From Crotalaria pallida (Eukaryota > Streptophyta > Magnoliopsida > Fabales > Fabaceae): a stretch of 64,000 nucleotides of DNA. Positions 1 to 10,971 of the stretch are shown here, in pieces. How positions within the stretch are numbered: the first letter of the stretch is position 1; every line of letters begins with the position of its first letter. The translations under genes were made by a program, and so were the position numbers. Location of the stretch: contig CM075649.1 of NCBI GenBank assembly GCA_037953625.1, positions 64,402,660 to 64,466,659 of the forward strand. The letters run 5' to 3'. Below the pieces are notes generated by a model. The model was not told the origin of the DNA. It saw nothing but the letters and a program-made list of their open reading frames with translations, and searched no databases.

Positions 1-329
1 AGCAGTTTCTAAAATGACATACCGAACTACCAAGCCAAACACAAGTAGACAGTTAGCATATAATAACAAGTAATCAAAACCACATGCATACATCATCCTT
101 TAGCTCGGCTCACATCGTACAACATCAATTAGCTCGGCTCACATCATTACTCAGCTTATCCATTGCCTATTAACTATACCTCGGCACATCATATCGATTC
201 CCCCTATACTCTTTCCTTAATTCTTACACTAGGCATCTCGGCCACTATCCTCTTACCTCGGATTACCTTCTCTATCTCGGATTCACTACTCGTTATTCCA
301 CTTTTACATAGCTTACAATCTTGTACTCT

Positions 330-770
330 TCTCGGATGCATACACCCAGTGCATGTCTTACACCATTTAAGGTTGGATATCGGAGTGTCCATAACTGCGA
401 GTACCCAGTACCCGTCTTACAGCTGCACATACCCGGTATGCGTCTGACGCGATCAATGCACGCACCCAGTACGCGTCTTCTATGACCAGGAGCACTTCCG
501 CCGATCATACTATGGAGTAAGGAGTGTCCATAACTGCGAGCACCCAGTACTCGTCTTACAGCGGCGCATCTCAGCGACTTACGCGATCAATGCACGCACC
601 CAGTACGCGTCTGCTATGACCAGGAACACATCCCACCGATTCCGTGCTCGAAACCTTGTGTGAATCATAACTGCGAGTACCCAGTACCCGTCTTACAGCT
701 GCACATACCCAGTATGCGTCTGACGCGATCAATGCACGCACCCGGTACGCGTCTGCTATGACCCGATCAC
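330..770 (-). repeat. Hairpin array of LTR J
   Basis: Roughly 20-bp units centred on CCCAGT or CCCGGT recur. The flanks are self-complementary and differ from unit to unit: CATAC-CCG-GTATG and CATAC-CCA-GTATG, GTAC-CCA-GTAC, CGAG...CTCG, ACGC...GCGT. Units lie between copies of TGCACGC, CATAACTGCGAG and TCTTACAGC. The loop core is constant while the arms vary together. Confidence 0.7.
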
Positions 771-1307
771 ACAACCATTTCTCTTTTATTCCTCTTATCC
801 CTTTTAACCATTTTAGTTCGGCCTATCTCGACTTAACATCTCTTACCATTCTCATTATCGGACTTGTTAACCATTTATTAGCTCGGCCTCTCTCGGCTAA
901 ACTCCTCCTATCCTTTCCACTAACCTTTCTCATTGTCTGGCTTATTACTCTATCTTTCCTACTTTCCATCTTTACCATTTTCTCATACCCATTCTCAACC
1001 TCTCCCAGCTCGGCCACAGATATAAACAATAAAAATCAAAGCTCATAAGCAACTATACACAAAGTTCATAAACACTTATACAACATCAACAATAAGAATA
1101 AAAGCATTCAACCAATCCATCATTGAAGTACCAACATATAGCATAAAATAATATTCCTCCCTACTTCAAACTCATTTTTCTAGTTCATTTATTAGTTCCC
1201 TTTACCCTTTTCACCTTTTCTTTCTAACATTAACCTATATCCATTCCCTAATCTAACACCCACTCTTAGTACCCTTTATGAACACCCTAGAAACCCACAC
1301 TCAAGTA

Positions 1308-1331
1308 GAGGTAACACTCACTCCTTACCTC
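1308..1331 (-). promoter_or_regulatory. Donor-like hairpin of LTR J (possible 5' splice site)
   Basis: GAGGTAA and TTACCTC form a perfect 7-bp inverted repeat with a 10-nt spacer. On the minus strand it reads GAG|GTAAGG, a good plant 5' splice site. The same element occurs in LTRs F, G and H at the same relative place, between the pyrimidine-rich leader and the hairpin array. Splicing is inferred. Confidence 0.45.
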
Positions 1332-1861
1332 AAACCGTGAGAGATAAGAGTTGAGAGTTTGAGAATGGTTTCCTTGATGCTGGACCTCTTGAACTTCACA
1401 CCCTTGATTCCTTTTCTCCAACCTGCCACGAGTTCATCCAAGCTGCACACTAGCTCCACCAGCCACACACGAACTCCACAGCGGCCCAGGGACTCCGGGA
1501 CGGAAAGAGAAGACGGCGGAAGGGAGGTCTCCGGTTGGGTGGAAGAGAGCTTGTGAGAGAGAGGGAAAGAGGGAGTGTGTTGGGGTTTTGGTTGTTGGAT
1601 TTTCCAAAGAGAAAGAGAGAGAGAGACGTTGGGAGAAAGAGAGTGAGAGAATGCAAAGTGTGTTATGGGGTGTATTTAGGTTTTCTTTTATTCATTTGAG
1701 GGAAACATTTGTGTGGTCCTCATTGGAGGCTTCTTGGGGAAGCTAGAATGTGTGGACAGGATTCATTGGCTTCCAAAGGAAGCCATGAATAGTACATTGA
1801 AAGAGACATAAATCAATAATAGTGACATAAAGTGAATGACAATGACATAAAGTGAAGGATA

Positions 1862-1879
1862 GTACCGTACGGACGGTAC
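1862..1879. repeat. Family palindrome of LTR J
   Basis: GTACCGT-ACGG-ACGGTAC is a perfect 7-bp stem with a 4-nt loop, about 400 bp from the LTR start. Its position matches the palindromes of LTRs A, D, F, G and H. Confidence 0.6.
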
Positions 1880-2273
1880 GAAAACCAAAGGGTTAACAGC
1901 TCCACATGAGCTGGCACGGAGGAGCTAGGACGTGTCGGCTCGGGTACGTCGGCTAGGATACGTCGGCTCGGTTTGTAGGAACAGCAGTAATCCGAGCTTC
2001 CTTCTCGGATGATACCATGAGGTGCGCTGAGGTCGGCTAATCCGGACTAGACAACAGGTTCCGCGTTTGGTTCCCATCCAGCTCGGTTCATATGCACACA
2101 ATCTCATCTAGCTCGGCCGGGATCGGACCGAGGTCCTATACTTACATCCTAGGTCGGCCTATGCTCATACTACCCTTCTAACCTTGTACAATTTCTAAGG
2201 CTTAATCCTATCTTTAAATAAATATTTATATACTAAAATTATATTATTTAATATTAATTTTCAGGATGTTACA

Positions 2274-2417
2274 ATTGTTGTATCCGCACTATTAAGAGTG
2301 CACTATAGTTCTTGTACCCAATCTCTCAACCATAACCATTATTGTAAAGGGGTGTGTGACCCTTAGCGATTAGGGAGTGAATCTCCTAGTTCGGACATGT
2401 GGCACGTTTGTGTTTGT
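2274..2417 (+). mobile_element. Fragment of a SIRE-like Copia LTR
   Basis: This 144-bp piece lies between the end of LTR J and the start of LTR D. It shares the CTTAG-GATTAGGGAG-GAATC-CTAG stretch with the intact Copia solo LTR (about 7700-7730). It is probably what remains of the Copia LTR into which J and D inserted. No coding content. Confidence 0.5.
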
Positions 2418-3393
2418 TGTAACACCCTTTTTGATAAATCAATATTGATACTTGCTTTAGAAAGGATTGAGATTATAATGAAACCTTTTTTTTCCTTGAG
2501 AAAAAGAATTATTAGAGTATAAAAATCTCCTTTCTATAAATCCTTTCTTTAAGGTATTCAACTACAAAACTAAGTTGAGATTGAATTCCGTAAAAGAAAT
2601 GATTGTTCATTAAATATTTAAAATCGTTTTGAGATAACTTTGTGAACTCTAATAAATTTCCAAAACTTATGATCTTGAAAGAATTAATGAAGTCAATAAA
2701 CAGAATTATCTCAGGAGTTGAACTATATCAATTCTTTCTTCCTACCGAGTTCAAATAATTGAATCAGAGTCAGCGGAATAATAACTAAATAAATTTTATA
2801 ATATAATTCAGAGTTGATCAAAAATACATTGGGACGTTGATCCATAAATCAGCTACCATAACTTAATGAGTACCACATAAATTCTAAGGTATGAAAACTA
2901 TGTTTTCTCTCTGATACATCTTTTAAAATGTGAACAGTGTATTTATTATCAAAGATAGAGACGTTCCAGAGCTGGTCACTGGTCCTTCGTCCGTCCATGC
3001 ACTTGGTCGAGTCCTCAGGAGTTGTACATGGAATTTCTATCCCATATCGACTATGCACTTCAAGAACCTAAAGGTCATCCACTTCCACTGATCTCTAGGC
3101 GATCTAGGTACCTGACCAATACCTAATAAGGGCAGGGGGTATGCTTTACACAATCGCATAATCAAATGAGAATAAAGTCCTAACATCCACAAGTAAGCAT
3201 TCGATCATGATAGAAATGTATATACATATGAGCACACGCCAATTATTTCTCTTTCAATGCAGGTGGCATGATGCATGCTTTCTATCTCTCAATTCCTGAG
3301 ATTCTCCAACTATCACTCTCATGCATGTCCATCCAAACAACCCGTATACGTGCTTAAACGTATAGTGAACCTGCTCGGAATATAATCCATAAC

Positions 3394-4086
3394 GTCACTA
3401 CCAAAGTGCACGTCGCGTCACCAAGACGTAACAGCATCCCACAATGCTGCCCACATTACCAAAATGTGTCATCGAGCAGGCCACACGACTATGCCTGGAA
3501 CGTGGTCAATAATACCACTACCAAAGTGTCCATCACGTCACCTAGATGAGACTCCCACGTTCGCAGCAACCAATGTTGGTCACATTACCATAATGTGACT
3601 ACAGGCAAGTCGTAATCCACATAGCGATTATGCTTGGAACGTGGTCCATAACGCCACTACCAAAGTGTGTGTCACATCACCAAGACATAACATCCACGTT
3701 CACAGCAACCAATGCTGGCCACATTACCAAAATGTGTCATCAAGCATATCGCAACGACAAGTTTGGCTCATAACAAAAACGTCCCATTCGGATTGTATGT
3801 TCACGTTCCCAGAACACATTCTCTTCAATCTCAACAACATTCCTCGAATGTTGCCCACATTCCCAGAATGTGTCATCAAGCTTGGAATTCATCCTTTGGT
3901 ACTCCTAGAGTACAATCTCACGTTCCCAGAACGAATAACAATAACAGTCAAGCTTGGTATCATACGTCCTAATCCAAATGTACGTCCACGTTCCCAGAAC
4001 GCAATCAACAACATCTCCTCGAATGTTGCCCACATTCCTAGAATGTGTCATCAAACTTGTCGTGTCCATTTGTACTCCCAGAGTAC
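3394..4086 (-). repeat. Hairpin array of LTR D (ACCAA and CCCAG loops)
   Basis: At least fifteen short hairpins share a loop but not a stem. Examples: CACATT-ACCAA-AATGTG at 3452-3468, CGTC-ACCAA-GACG at 3416-3428, CACT-ACCAA-AGTG at about 3397, CACATT-CCCAG-AATGTG at about 3857, GTACTC-CCA-GAGTAC at 4072-4086. Arms change together, so pairing is kept. LTR A has the same array on the opposite strand with loop TTGGT. Confidence 0.8.
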
Positions 4087-4329
4087 CCTCCTCATGTTCC
4101 ACGAAATGACAAATGATATCCTATTGTCTTATCACCATGTATGAATGCACATAAATATTCCTTTTTAAGATTATCCATTAATCTCATTATGTGAAACATG
4201 CAATAAATTCATCAATGAGGTATAACAAGATAATTCATTCTTTGAATCATGATTTTATTATCCATAAATGTCATTAGATTTTATTAAACTTGGGTAGATT
4301 TGAAAATGGCATTTTTCAGCTTTCAGATC

Positions 4330-4680
4330 AAAAAGACTCGAGTCTTTTCCAAAAGACTCGAGTACTTCATCATTCTGTCCAGAGTACTCGAGTGGCTCAT
4401 AACAAGACTCGAGTGGATCATAAGTTTCCTGAAAGTTCATGTTTCAGATTTACCAAAAATACTCGAGTCGTTCATGAATTACTCGAGTCGTTCTTCAACC
4501 CAGAAGACTCGAGTAGTTCACGCAAGACTCGAGTTGTTCATCAGAAAGTTCACTTGCTGCATCAGTCAATACTCGAGTCTTGGCTCAAATACTCGAGTGT
4601 TCGTGCTATCAGATGCACCAGTGCATCACGAAATACTCGAGTCTCGAGCCAAATACTCGAGTCTTGCTGACAGTAAAATA
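4330..4680. repeat. ACTCGAGT palindrome array of LTR D
   Basis: About sixteen copies of the 8-bp palindrome ACTCGAGT, often within a longer AAGACTCGAGTCTT palindrome, occur at irregular 15-40 bp spacing. Two more lie at about 6238-6265. The same palindrome marks LTR A. It contains an XhoI site (CTCGAG). Confidence 0.9.
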
Positions 4681-4739
4681 CTGAAAAATGGGTTTTAGCA
4701 TACCATTTTCAAATTTAACCAAATCTAACCAAAACCAAT

Positions 4740-5244
4740 TTGTGCCTTGTGTCATGGTGCTTTTGAAGATCGTGACCACTTGTTCTTTCTATGTTCATGG
4801 AGCAAGGAACTTCTTGGCTTGGTTTGTGACTGGTTGGGTGTGGATAACTGGCGCGCTAATTTTATGGCCTGGCTGCACTGGCTCGGTCATGGGTTTAAGC
4901 ACAAGCAACGCCAAAAATTTTTGGTTGCTGCAATGGCTTCAGTACTTTATAATGTGTGGGCCGAACGTAATAGAAGAATTTTCATGGGGAAATCTCAAGC
5001 TTGTGAAGAAGGAGATTGCCATTAGATTTCATGTTTATTTTGATGATGTTAGGAAAATTTGTAATAGTGTTATTTTTAATAGATTGCAAGCTGAACTCTA
5101 ATTAGTTTTTCTCTTTTTTGTGATTCCCTAAATTTTCAACCCTACATAGTAGGTGGGAAGATTTAAGGGGATACTTCTGGATTGTTTGAGTTGTAATTTT
5201 GTTTTGTTTGGTAATGAAAATTTTTTCTTTTACCAAAAAAAAAA
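4740..5244 (+). mobile_element. 5'-truncated LINE (non-LTR retrotransposon)
   Basis: A 13-bp target duplication AACCAAAACCAAT flanks it (4727-4739 and 5245-5257), and the 3' end is a run of about 12 A. The body translates into the C-terminal part of a plant LINE polyprotein: a CHGAFEDRDHLFFLC zinc-binding (zf-RVT type) motif at 4747-4800, then VLYNVWAERNRRIF near 4950. The reading frame shifts near 4985-5010 and ends at 5101. It is a short dead-on-arrival copy, typical of target-primed reverse transcription, inserted into LTR D. Confidence 0.9.
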
Positions 5245-6754
5245 AACCAAAACCAATGATCAACAGACTTATATTTAGGCATAATGAACATGTTTCAACA
5301 CTGAGAATACAACAATTCATGGAGAATCAAATCAATTTATCAATTATGCATAAAAATCACATTTTAAGCAACTTAACACATCAAATTCAATTCTACTCAT
5401 TTTCATCATGGTTTCAGCATCAATTAAGTTCACATGCATCTATTTAAACTTGTTCCAACAAGTCTTATGGTTCAGATTGGCCTCAAAGCCAAAGTCCTAT
5501 TTCAAACTAAGCCCTTAAGCCTCATGGTGGCTCATACTATTTTCTAATGCATTTCATTCTCATTCTAGCAAATGGTTAGCTTCCCCCATACCTCTAAGTT
5601 GAGTTTGAACAAAGACTTTGCAGAGATTTGAGCTAGAGCACCAAAGTCCATTAATTCCCCTTCTCTGCTGGACATGCAGCTCAGTTTTGATGGGGTTCCA
5701 AGACCAGAGATTTTAACATAGCAAACATGCATACAAATTGGGAAAAATGGTTAGAACTTAATCTCTGCAACATGAACTAGAGATAGGGACAAGATTGAGG
5801 TCAAAAGAGTTCACAAGCTCACCAAAATCAAGCTCCAAAGTGAGCTCCAAGACTCTATTTTTCTGGTTTGACAGCAAAGAGACACGAACTTTCGATCTTC
5901 GATTCTTCTCACACACACACACACTCATCTCACGATTTTGATAGCTATGTAAAGCTCATGATTCAAGCTTTACAATGGTGTATAACACTCACAATAACTC
6001 TCAGAATCAAGTAAGAACGCAAGGAACAAAATCAAGAACCCTAACACACAATTTCAGACCAACTTCAGCAAAAATCCATCAATTCTCTCAACCATGGCGT
6101 TATATGGATCAATTGAGTGCCCATGCAAAGCGACACGAGTCCAAGGACGTGTTGCTGAGTTGCTAACATGTCAACTCGAGAGGTATTCGAGTGGGTGACT
6201 CACCAAACGCACTAACTCGTGCAACACTGTGCAGAATACTCGAGTCTTTCTGGACAGACTCGAGTCTTTCAGCCAAAATAATAAAAATAATTATTTTTAT
6301 TTCCTTTCCCTCCAATGTAACACCCCAAATTTTCATTTCCGGATGTAATGAAGAGATAATTATGAAAGCTATTCAAAATAATTTCCTTTAATTATAAATA
6401 GTGTTGAAAGTCTAGCTAGTTGGAAGACATGGTTCAAACTCTCTATGGACTTCAAGTTTAATTCAAGAAAGTGTTTTGATGATAACAAGTCAACTCAAGT
6501 TCAAGCTCACAAGTGCAAGTGTCATTCAAGATTGAAGGCTCAAGCAAAGCATAGATTATTAGAAACCTTCTTCTTAGATCAATTGTAAGGTAATGAAGTT
6601 TTTATTTCTTTAAGAGTTACAAAAGCCAATAAGTTTTTTATTTTAGGAGAGAAGAAGAAAAACGTGTTTTTGCATGAAAAATGTTTTCTGCATTGAATCT
6701 TAGTAAAAATACTTGATGTTACAAAACTCTGTATATTTGTATGTTTGCAAGAGA

Positions 6755-7175
6755 GAGTAATCGATTATCTCATAAAGTAATCGATTAACTTTGTTGCATC
6801 ATAGAAAAATCAGAGAGGTTGTAATCGATTAATTGAATTTTGTTAATCAGTTACTTTTCTATGAACGTAATCGATTACATGGATCAAGTAATCGATTATA
6901 ATTGTTGCATCATATATTTTTCAGAGGCTTAGTAATCGATTACAAGCTCTGTAGTAATCGATTACATGATGTTGCATCATATGCATATTAGAGGCTCAGT
7001 AATTGATTAACTTACTAGTGTAATCGATTATTATGAGTTGCATCATACATTGAACAGGAGTGATGTAATCGATTAACTATTCTTGGAATAATCGATTACA
7101 TGGTTTTTAAATGAATTTAAGAATTTCTATCTTTGAAGGAATAATCGATTACCTTCAAAAAGTAATCGATTACTT
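6755..7175. repeat. GTAATCGATTAC palindrome array in the Copia LTR
   Basis: About fourteen perfect or near-perfect copies of the 12-bp palindrome GTAATCGATTAC occur, often in pairs about 20-25 bp apart and separated by GTTGCATCAT-like spacers. They lie upstream of the TATA box. Confidence 0.9.
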
Positions 7176-7230
7176 CATGTTTTATTGAAAAACGTGTCAG
7201 AATCATTTTGATTATTTCCAGATTTGTTTT

Positions 7231-7238
7231 TATATAAA
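7231..7238 (+). promoter_or_regulatory. TATA box of the Copia solo LTR
   Basis: TATATAAA follows the palindrome array and precedes a pyrimidine-rich stretch (about 7490-7550) that looks like a transcribed leader. A transcription start would be expected 25-35 bp downstream. Motif evidence only. Confidence 0.45.
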
Positions 7239-8524
7239 AGATTCTGATTTATTTTATAAAATTCGAAAATGATTTTAAATTTGAATTATTTCCTTTTTGG
7301 TTTTAAGAATCAAATCTTTATTTTATTTCGTAAATCATTTTGATTTAGTTTTGATTTTAAAACTTATTTCAAATCTTATTTTATTTTATTTTGATTTTGT
7401 TTTACTTATTCAAAATCCTTTTTGATTCTAAAAGGTTTTCTTTTTAAAATCAAAATAACTCCAACATTGAGGCTAATCATTCGATCAAATCACTCATTCA
7501 TTCTTCTGCACGTTTCTCTCTTCTTCTTCTTCACAAGTCTTCTGCTTTTCACGTTCATATTTTTGAAAAACAAAAATCCTTATTGGCTAAGTGACTTCTA
7601 GAGAAACAACTACTTCATTATCATAGTACTTGATTGTTGTATCTTTGTTGTTGAAGAACACATCAAACTATTGTAATCACTCTCATTGTATTCGTTCTAA
7701 ACCTTAGTGATTAGGGAGAGAATCCCTTAGTGGACGTTTGATACGTCGTAGGGCGAGGAACCCTGCTATGTGATTGAGGCCCCTAGCGAACGGAGGTTCC
7801 TAGTAGTGTGCGGGGTGCTCTTGGTTGTAATAGGGTGCGGCTCTATTGCTTGGTATAAGAACTCTCAGGCGGGTCGCTTGGGGACTGGACTAGGCCTTTC
7901 GACGGGAAGGTTGAACCAATATAAAATTCACCGGTGCAAGCTTTTATATCCCTATCTCTTTTAATTTCCACATATTTCAATTTTTACGTTTCCGCGCTAC
8001 TCGTTTATTATTATCAATCGTTTTCGTGATCCGTTTCAAACGCTTAATCTCTCCATCTCAAATCATTTTTTAATTTGTAACGGTTTTTACAATACATTAA
8101 TAAAACTCGATTCACCCCCCCCCTCTCGATATTTTGAGGCCAAAACCAACAAATATTACTTTTATAATTAATCTGGAGTTAATTACTTGGTTATGTGCAT
8201 GCTTATGATGGTAATTTTGCATTAGGAAAAATGTTGATAATTAATAATAAGTGAAAATAAGATTTTTGCATATTAGTCCCTGATTTGTGACCTAGAAGTA
8301 ATATTAGAAAGATTTTGGAGGGAAAGGGATTAAAATATTTATTTTTCAAATTTGACCAAAAAGACTCGAGTATCTGGGAAGAACACTCGAGTATTTCAGT
8401 CAGTGTTGCACTCGTTAGTGCTTTTGGTGAGTCAGCACCTGACGATTTCCAAACGTTGACACGAAAACAACCCCTAGACACGATAATGGCCTTCGTGTCG
8501 ACATGCATGAACATCAACTCTATG

Positions 8525-8532
8525 TATTTAAG
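8525..8532 (+). promoter_or_regulatory. TATA-like box of LTR A (5' copy)
   Basis: TATTTAAG, also at 34106-34113 in the 3' LTR, lies just downstream of the ACTCGAGT pair and about 450 bp from the LTR start (Copia insert removed). It is the best core-promoter candidate in this LTR. Confidence 0.35.
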
Positions 8533-9429
8533 CTTGTTGGTTGACTAAGATCAACCAATTTGGTCAATTGTTCCAGAATTCGAGCTCTAGGGTTTCTGAT
8601 TTCGTTCCTTGTGTACTCCTTCAATTCTGAGTTTTAGTGAGAGTGTTATACACCATTGTAAAGCTCACATCACGAACTTTATGAAGACATAAGATTTGAG
8701 AGTTGTGGTTGCTCGAGGAAGGAGAATCAAAGCTCGAAAGTGAGGTGTCATTTGCTATCAGGTTCAGAAAACTGAAGTTTGGAGCTTACTTGGAGCTCTG
8801 ATTTTGGAAGATTATGAACTCTCCAATCCCCAAATTCCTTTCTACCTTTAGTCCTTGTTGCAGAGAATTGTTCTTAATCGTTTTCCCCAATTTCTAAACT
8901 ATCTTTGCATGTCAAAATCTATGGTTTTTGGACTTTGTTCAAATGTTGCTGCATGCAAAGGATTTTGTGGGTTAGAGCACTCTAGTCAAGTCCTCTGCAA
9001 ACTCTGTGTTGTTTCACGGCTTAGAGGTAAGGGTGAAGCTAATTGTTCTCTAGAATAAGTTTAATTGGTAGGATTTTATGTGTGGAGTCACCATGAGACT
9101 CTTTGGGCATAGTTTGAAATAGGTTTGAGGCTTGGAGGCCCTTCTGAGCATTAAATTTGATTTGAGCAAGTTTTTTATGTTGCATGTGTACTGTATGCAA
9201 GTTATTTTCATGCCAAAAATGATTAGAATGGAAGTTGGTATGTTATGTTGCTCAAAATGTAGTTTTTATGCATAAATGATGCTCAGTTATGATTCACTGT
9301 AATACAATGTAATTTTCGTGTTGGAACATGTTTAACTTACATAATGTGAGCTCTATTGAGCATTGGTTTGGTTTGGATTTGGTTAGAATTGAAAATGGTA
9401 TGTTAAACTCAAGTTTTCAGTGTTATCTG

Positions 9430-9770
9430 ACTGTCAATACTCGAGTATTTGGCTCGAGACTCAAGTCTTTTATACGCACCAGTGCATCTGGTGGCACCAG
9501 CACTCGAGTCTCTGACTCAGAACTCAAGTATTGACTGGTGCTAAAATGAATTTTCCTGATGAACAACTCGAGTCTTCTTGATCCACTCGAGTTTTTCTGG
9601 GTTGAAGGAAACTCGAGTATTTCATTAACGACTCGAGTATTTTACAAGAACCTGAGAATGGAACTTTCCTGAAAATCAAGAACAACTCGAGTATTACTAA
9701 GAACCACTCGAGTATTTTGCACAGAGTTAAGATTCTACTCGAGTATTTTAAAATCATACTCGAGTCTTGT
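9430..9770. repeat. ACTCGAGT palindrome array of LTR A (5' copy)
   Basis: About ten exact ACTCGAGT copies plus decayed ones (ACTCAAGT) at 20-40 bp spacing. The 3' LTR copy is at 35018-35350, where some copies are exact that are decayed here and vice versa. Confidence 0.9.
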
Positions 9771-10020
9771 TAATTAAAATGCTATCAAAATACCATTTTC
9801 AACTAAGTCAAATTTCAAGTAAGTTAAGGATGATTTACCAAGAAATGGGTCATGTTCCAAGGAGGATATATTGTGTTAAATTACATTGTTATTACATGAG
9901 TAAACATAATACATTTTGCACATAATAAGATTAAAGGATAATCTTAAATTGGACTTTGATGTGCATTCATTCATGGTGTTATGGCGATAGGATATCGTTT
10001 TCATGTTTGAAGAACATGAG

Positions 10021-10247
10021 GAGGGTACTCTGGGAGTACCAAATTGGATACACCTTGCTCGATGAAACATTTTGGTAATGTGGGCAGTCATGTGGTATGC
10101 TGCTGCGTCTTGGTGGCGCGATATGCACTTTGGTAGTGCTGTTGCACTTTGGTAGTGCTGATGCGTCTTGGTGACGCGGCGTACACTTTGGTAGTGTCGT
10201 CATGGATTATGGTCCGAGCAGGTGTAGTATACGTTTTTAAAACGTAT
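10021..10247 (+). repeat. Hairpin array of LTR A (TTGGT loops), 5' copy
   Basis: Successive hairpins: GGTACTC-TGG-GAGTACC (10024-10040), ACATT-TTGGT-AATGT, GCACT-TTGGT-AGTGC (twice), GCGTC-TTGGT-GACGC, ACACT-TTGGT-AGTGT, and a closing ATACGTTTT-T-AAAACGTAT (10229-10247). The TTGGT loop is fixed while the arms covary. The 3' LTR copy (35605-35794) lacks one unit of about 35 bp near the end. Confidence 0.85.
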
Positions 10248-10485
10248 TTGGAATGTTTGGTTGGACGTCCACAAAAGTGATAGATGGAGTATCTCAGGAA
10301 TTTGAGATAGTGAGCATGCATCATGCCATTTATTTAAAGGAATTAATTATAAATGGAAATTTGGTTTGCTCATATGTATATGCATATCACTTGGCTATTT
10401 GGTATATGTGGTTGTTTACATGCTTTCATTATTCTTATTCAATAATGTGGACTATATTGCTTACCCCTTATGCCCATTGTAGGTG

Positions 10486-10971
10486 ATGGCACGCTATCTA
10501 GCTTGCATCGAGTTGCGCCCACTCCCTAGTGGAGTGTGGTACTACGAGGACCACAGAGCCACTTTTGAGGGAGAGGTAGAGGTGACCCTCTATCATCCCA
10601 ACCCCTTGGCTCGAGTCCGTCCTCGTAGGTTCCGCATACCGATTATCTATACCCTGCATGTACCCCCGTTTTATACATATCATGGACCACCCCCGGCTCG
10701 ACCAGCTCGTCGATTTCACTCTTTTCGTTTTCGAGCAACTACTAGATCTCACCCCTCTTCTTCCCGTGTTATCCGAGAGGAGACTCCTACAGCTAGACCG
10801 ATGGGTCCAGATCATGGGACTCCTTCTGCTGACCCAGTGCCCAGTGGCAGGGCACCGACTCAGTCGGACGAGGTGGAGGAGGACCCTGAGGAGGCAGAGA
10901 GTGAGGGGGAGCCAGTTGAGCACTCCACTGGGAGCCAGTGGGGAGTTGGGGATCCACCGAGTGATGCTTAG
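10486..10971 (+). CDS. ORF of about 161 codons inside the 5' LTR of A, unknown function
   Basis: The ATG lies 4 nt after an acceptor-like TTGTAG|G (10482). The product starts MARYLACIELRPLP, is rich in Pro and Arg in the middle (PPPARPARRFHSFRF near residue 75), and is acidic at the C-terminus (DEVEEDPEEAESEGEP). Local GC content is much higher than around it. I do not recognise a family. The copy in the 3' LTR (from 36034) has an in-frame TGA and a 7-bp deletion, so only the 5' copy is open. An overlapping minus-strand frame (10498-11079) is also open, which weakens the case. It could be a decayed accessory gene or a chance GC-rich frame. Confidence 0.3.
   Translation: MARYLACIELRPLPSGVWYYEDHRATFEGEVEVTLYHPNPLARVRPRRFRIPIIYTLHVPPFYTYHGPPPARPARRFHSFRFRATTRSHPSSSRVIREETPTARPMGPDHGTPSADPVPSGRAPTQSDEVEEDPEEAESEGEPVEHSTGSQWGVGDPPSDA

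Larger units (their letters stand above)
1..2273 (-). mobile_element. LTR J, right part of a Ty3/gypsy-type LTR (left end outside window)
   Basis: The right edge reads GGATGTTACA, the reverse complement of a TGTAACATCC LTR start, so the LTR runs on the minus strand. Its layout matches LTRs G and H in this window. From its start leftwards it has a family palindrome (1862-1879), a purine-rich stretch on the plus strand (about 1540-1650, a pyrimidine-rich leader in the sense direction), a donor-like hairpin (1308-1331) and a hairpin array (330-770). AGCTCGGCT-like words recur throughout. No coding potential is visible. The other end, duplication and interior are outside the window, so solo versus complete status cannot be told. 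Confidence 0.7.
2418..6315 (-). mobile_element. Element D, left LTR, part 1 (3' LTR on the minus strand)
   Basis: It starts TGTAACACCC. The first 570 bp are nearly the same as 62908-63476, where the second LTR of the same element lies next to a minus-strand primer site. The LTR is interrupted at 6315 by element A and resumes at 37030. Without the LINE at 4740-5244 and element A it is about 3.6 kb. It is a diverged relative of A's own LTR in opposite orientation: both carry ACTCGAGT arrays and short hairpins with an ACCAA/TTGGT loop. A donor-like site (minus strand, about 5822) and an acceptor-like site (about 3115) bracket the hairpin array. Confidence 0.8.
6402..8151 (+). mobile_element. SIRE-like Copia solo LTR
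   Basis: It begins TGTTGAAAG and ends CCAACA. It is flanked by AATAG (6397-6401) and AATAT (8152-8156), a 5-bp duplication with one change; the uninterrupted site is seen in the 3' LTR of A near 33735. The 1750-bp length, the C-rich run near the 3' end (ATTCACCCCCCCCC type) and the GGTTGAACCAATATAAA stretch fit SIRE/Maximus Copia LTRs. No interior is present, so it arose by LTR-LTR recombination. Confidence 0.8.

Noticed and set aside
330..770. Centromeric or other satellite DNA
   Set aside because: The arrays are short (hundreds of bp), lie at a fixed position in LTRs and have variable units. No long head-to-tail satellite is seen.
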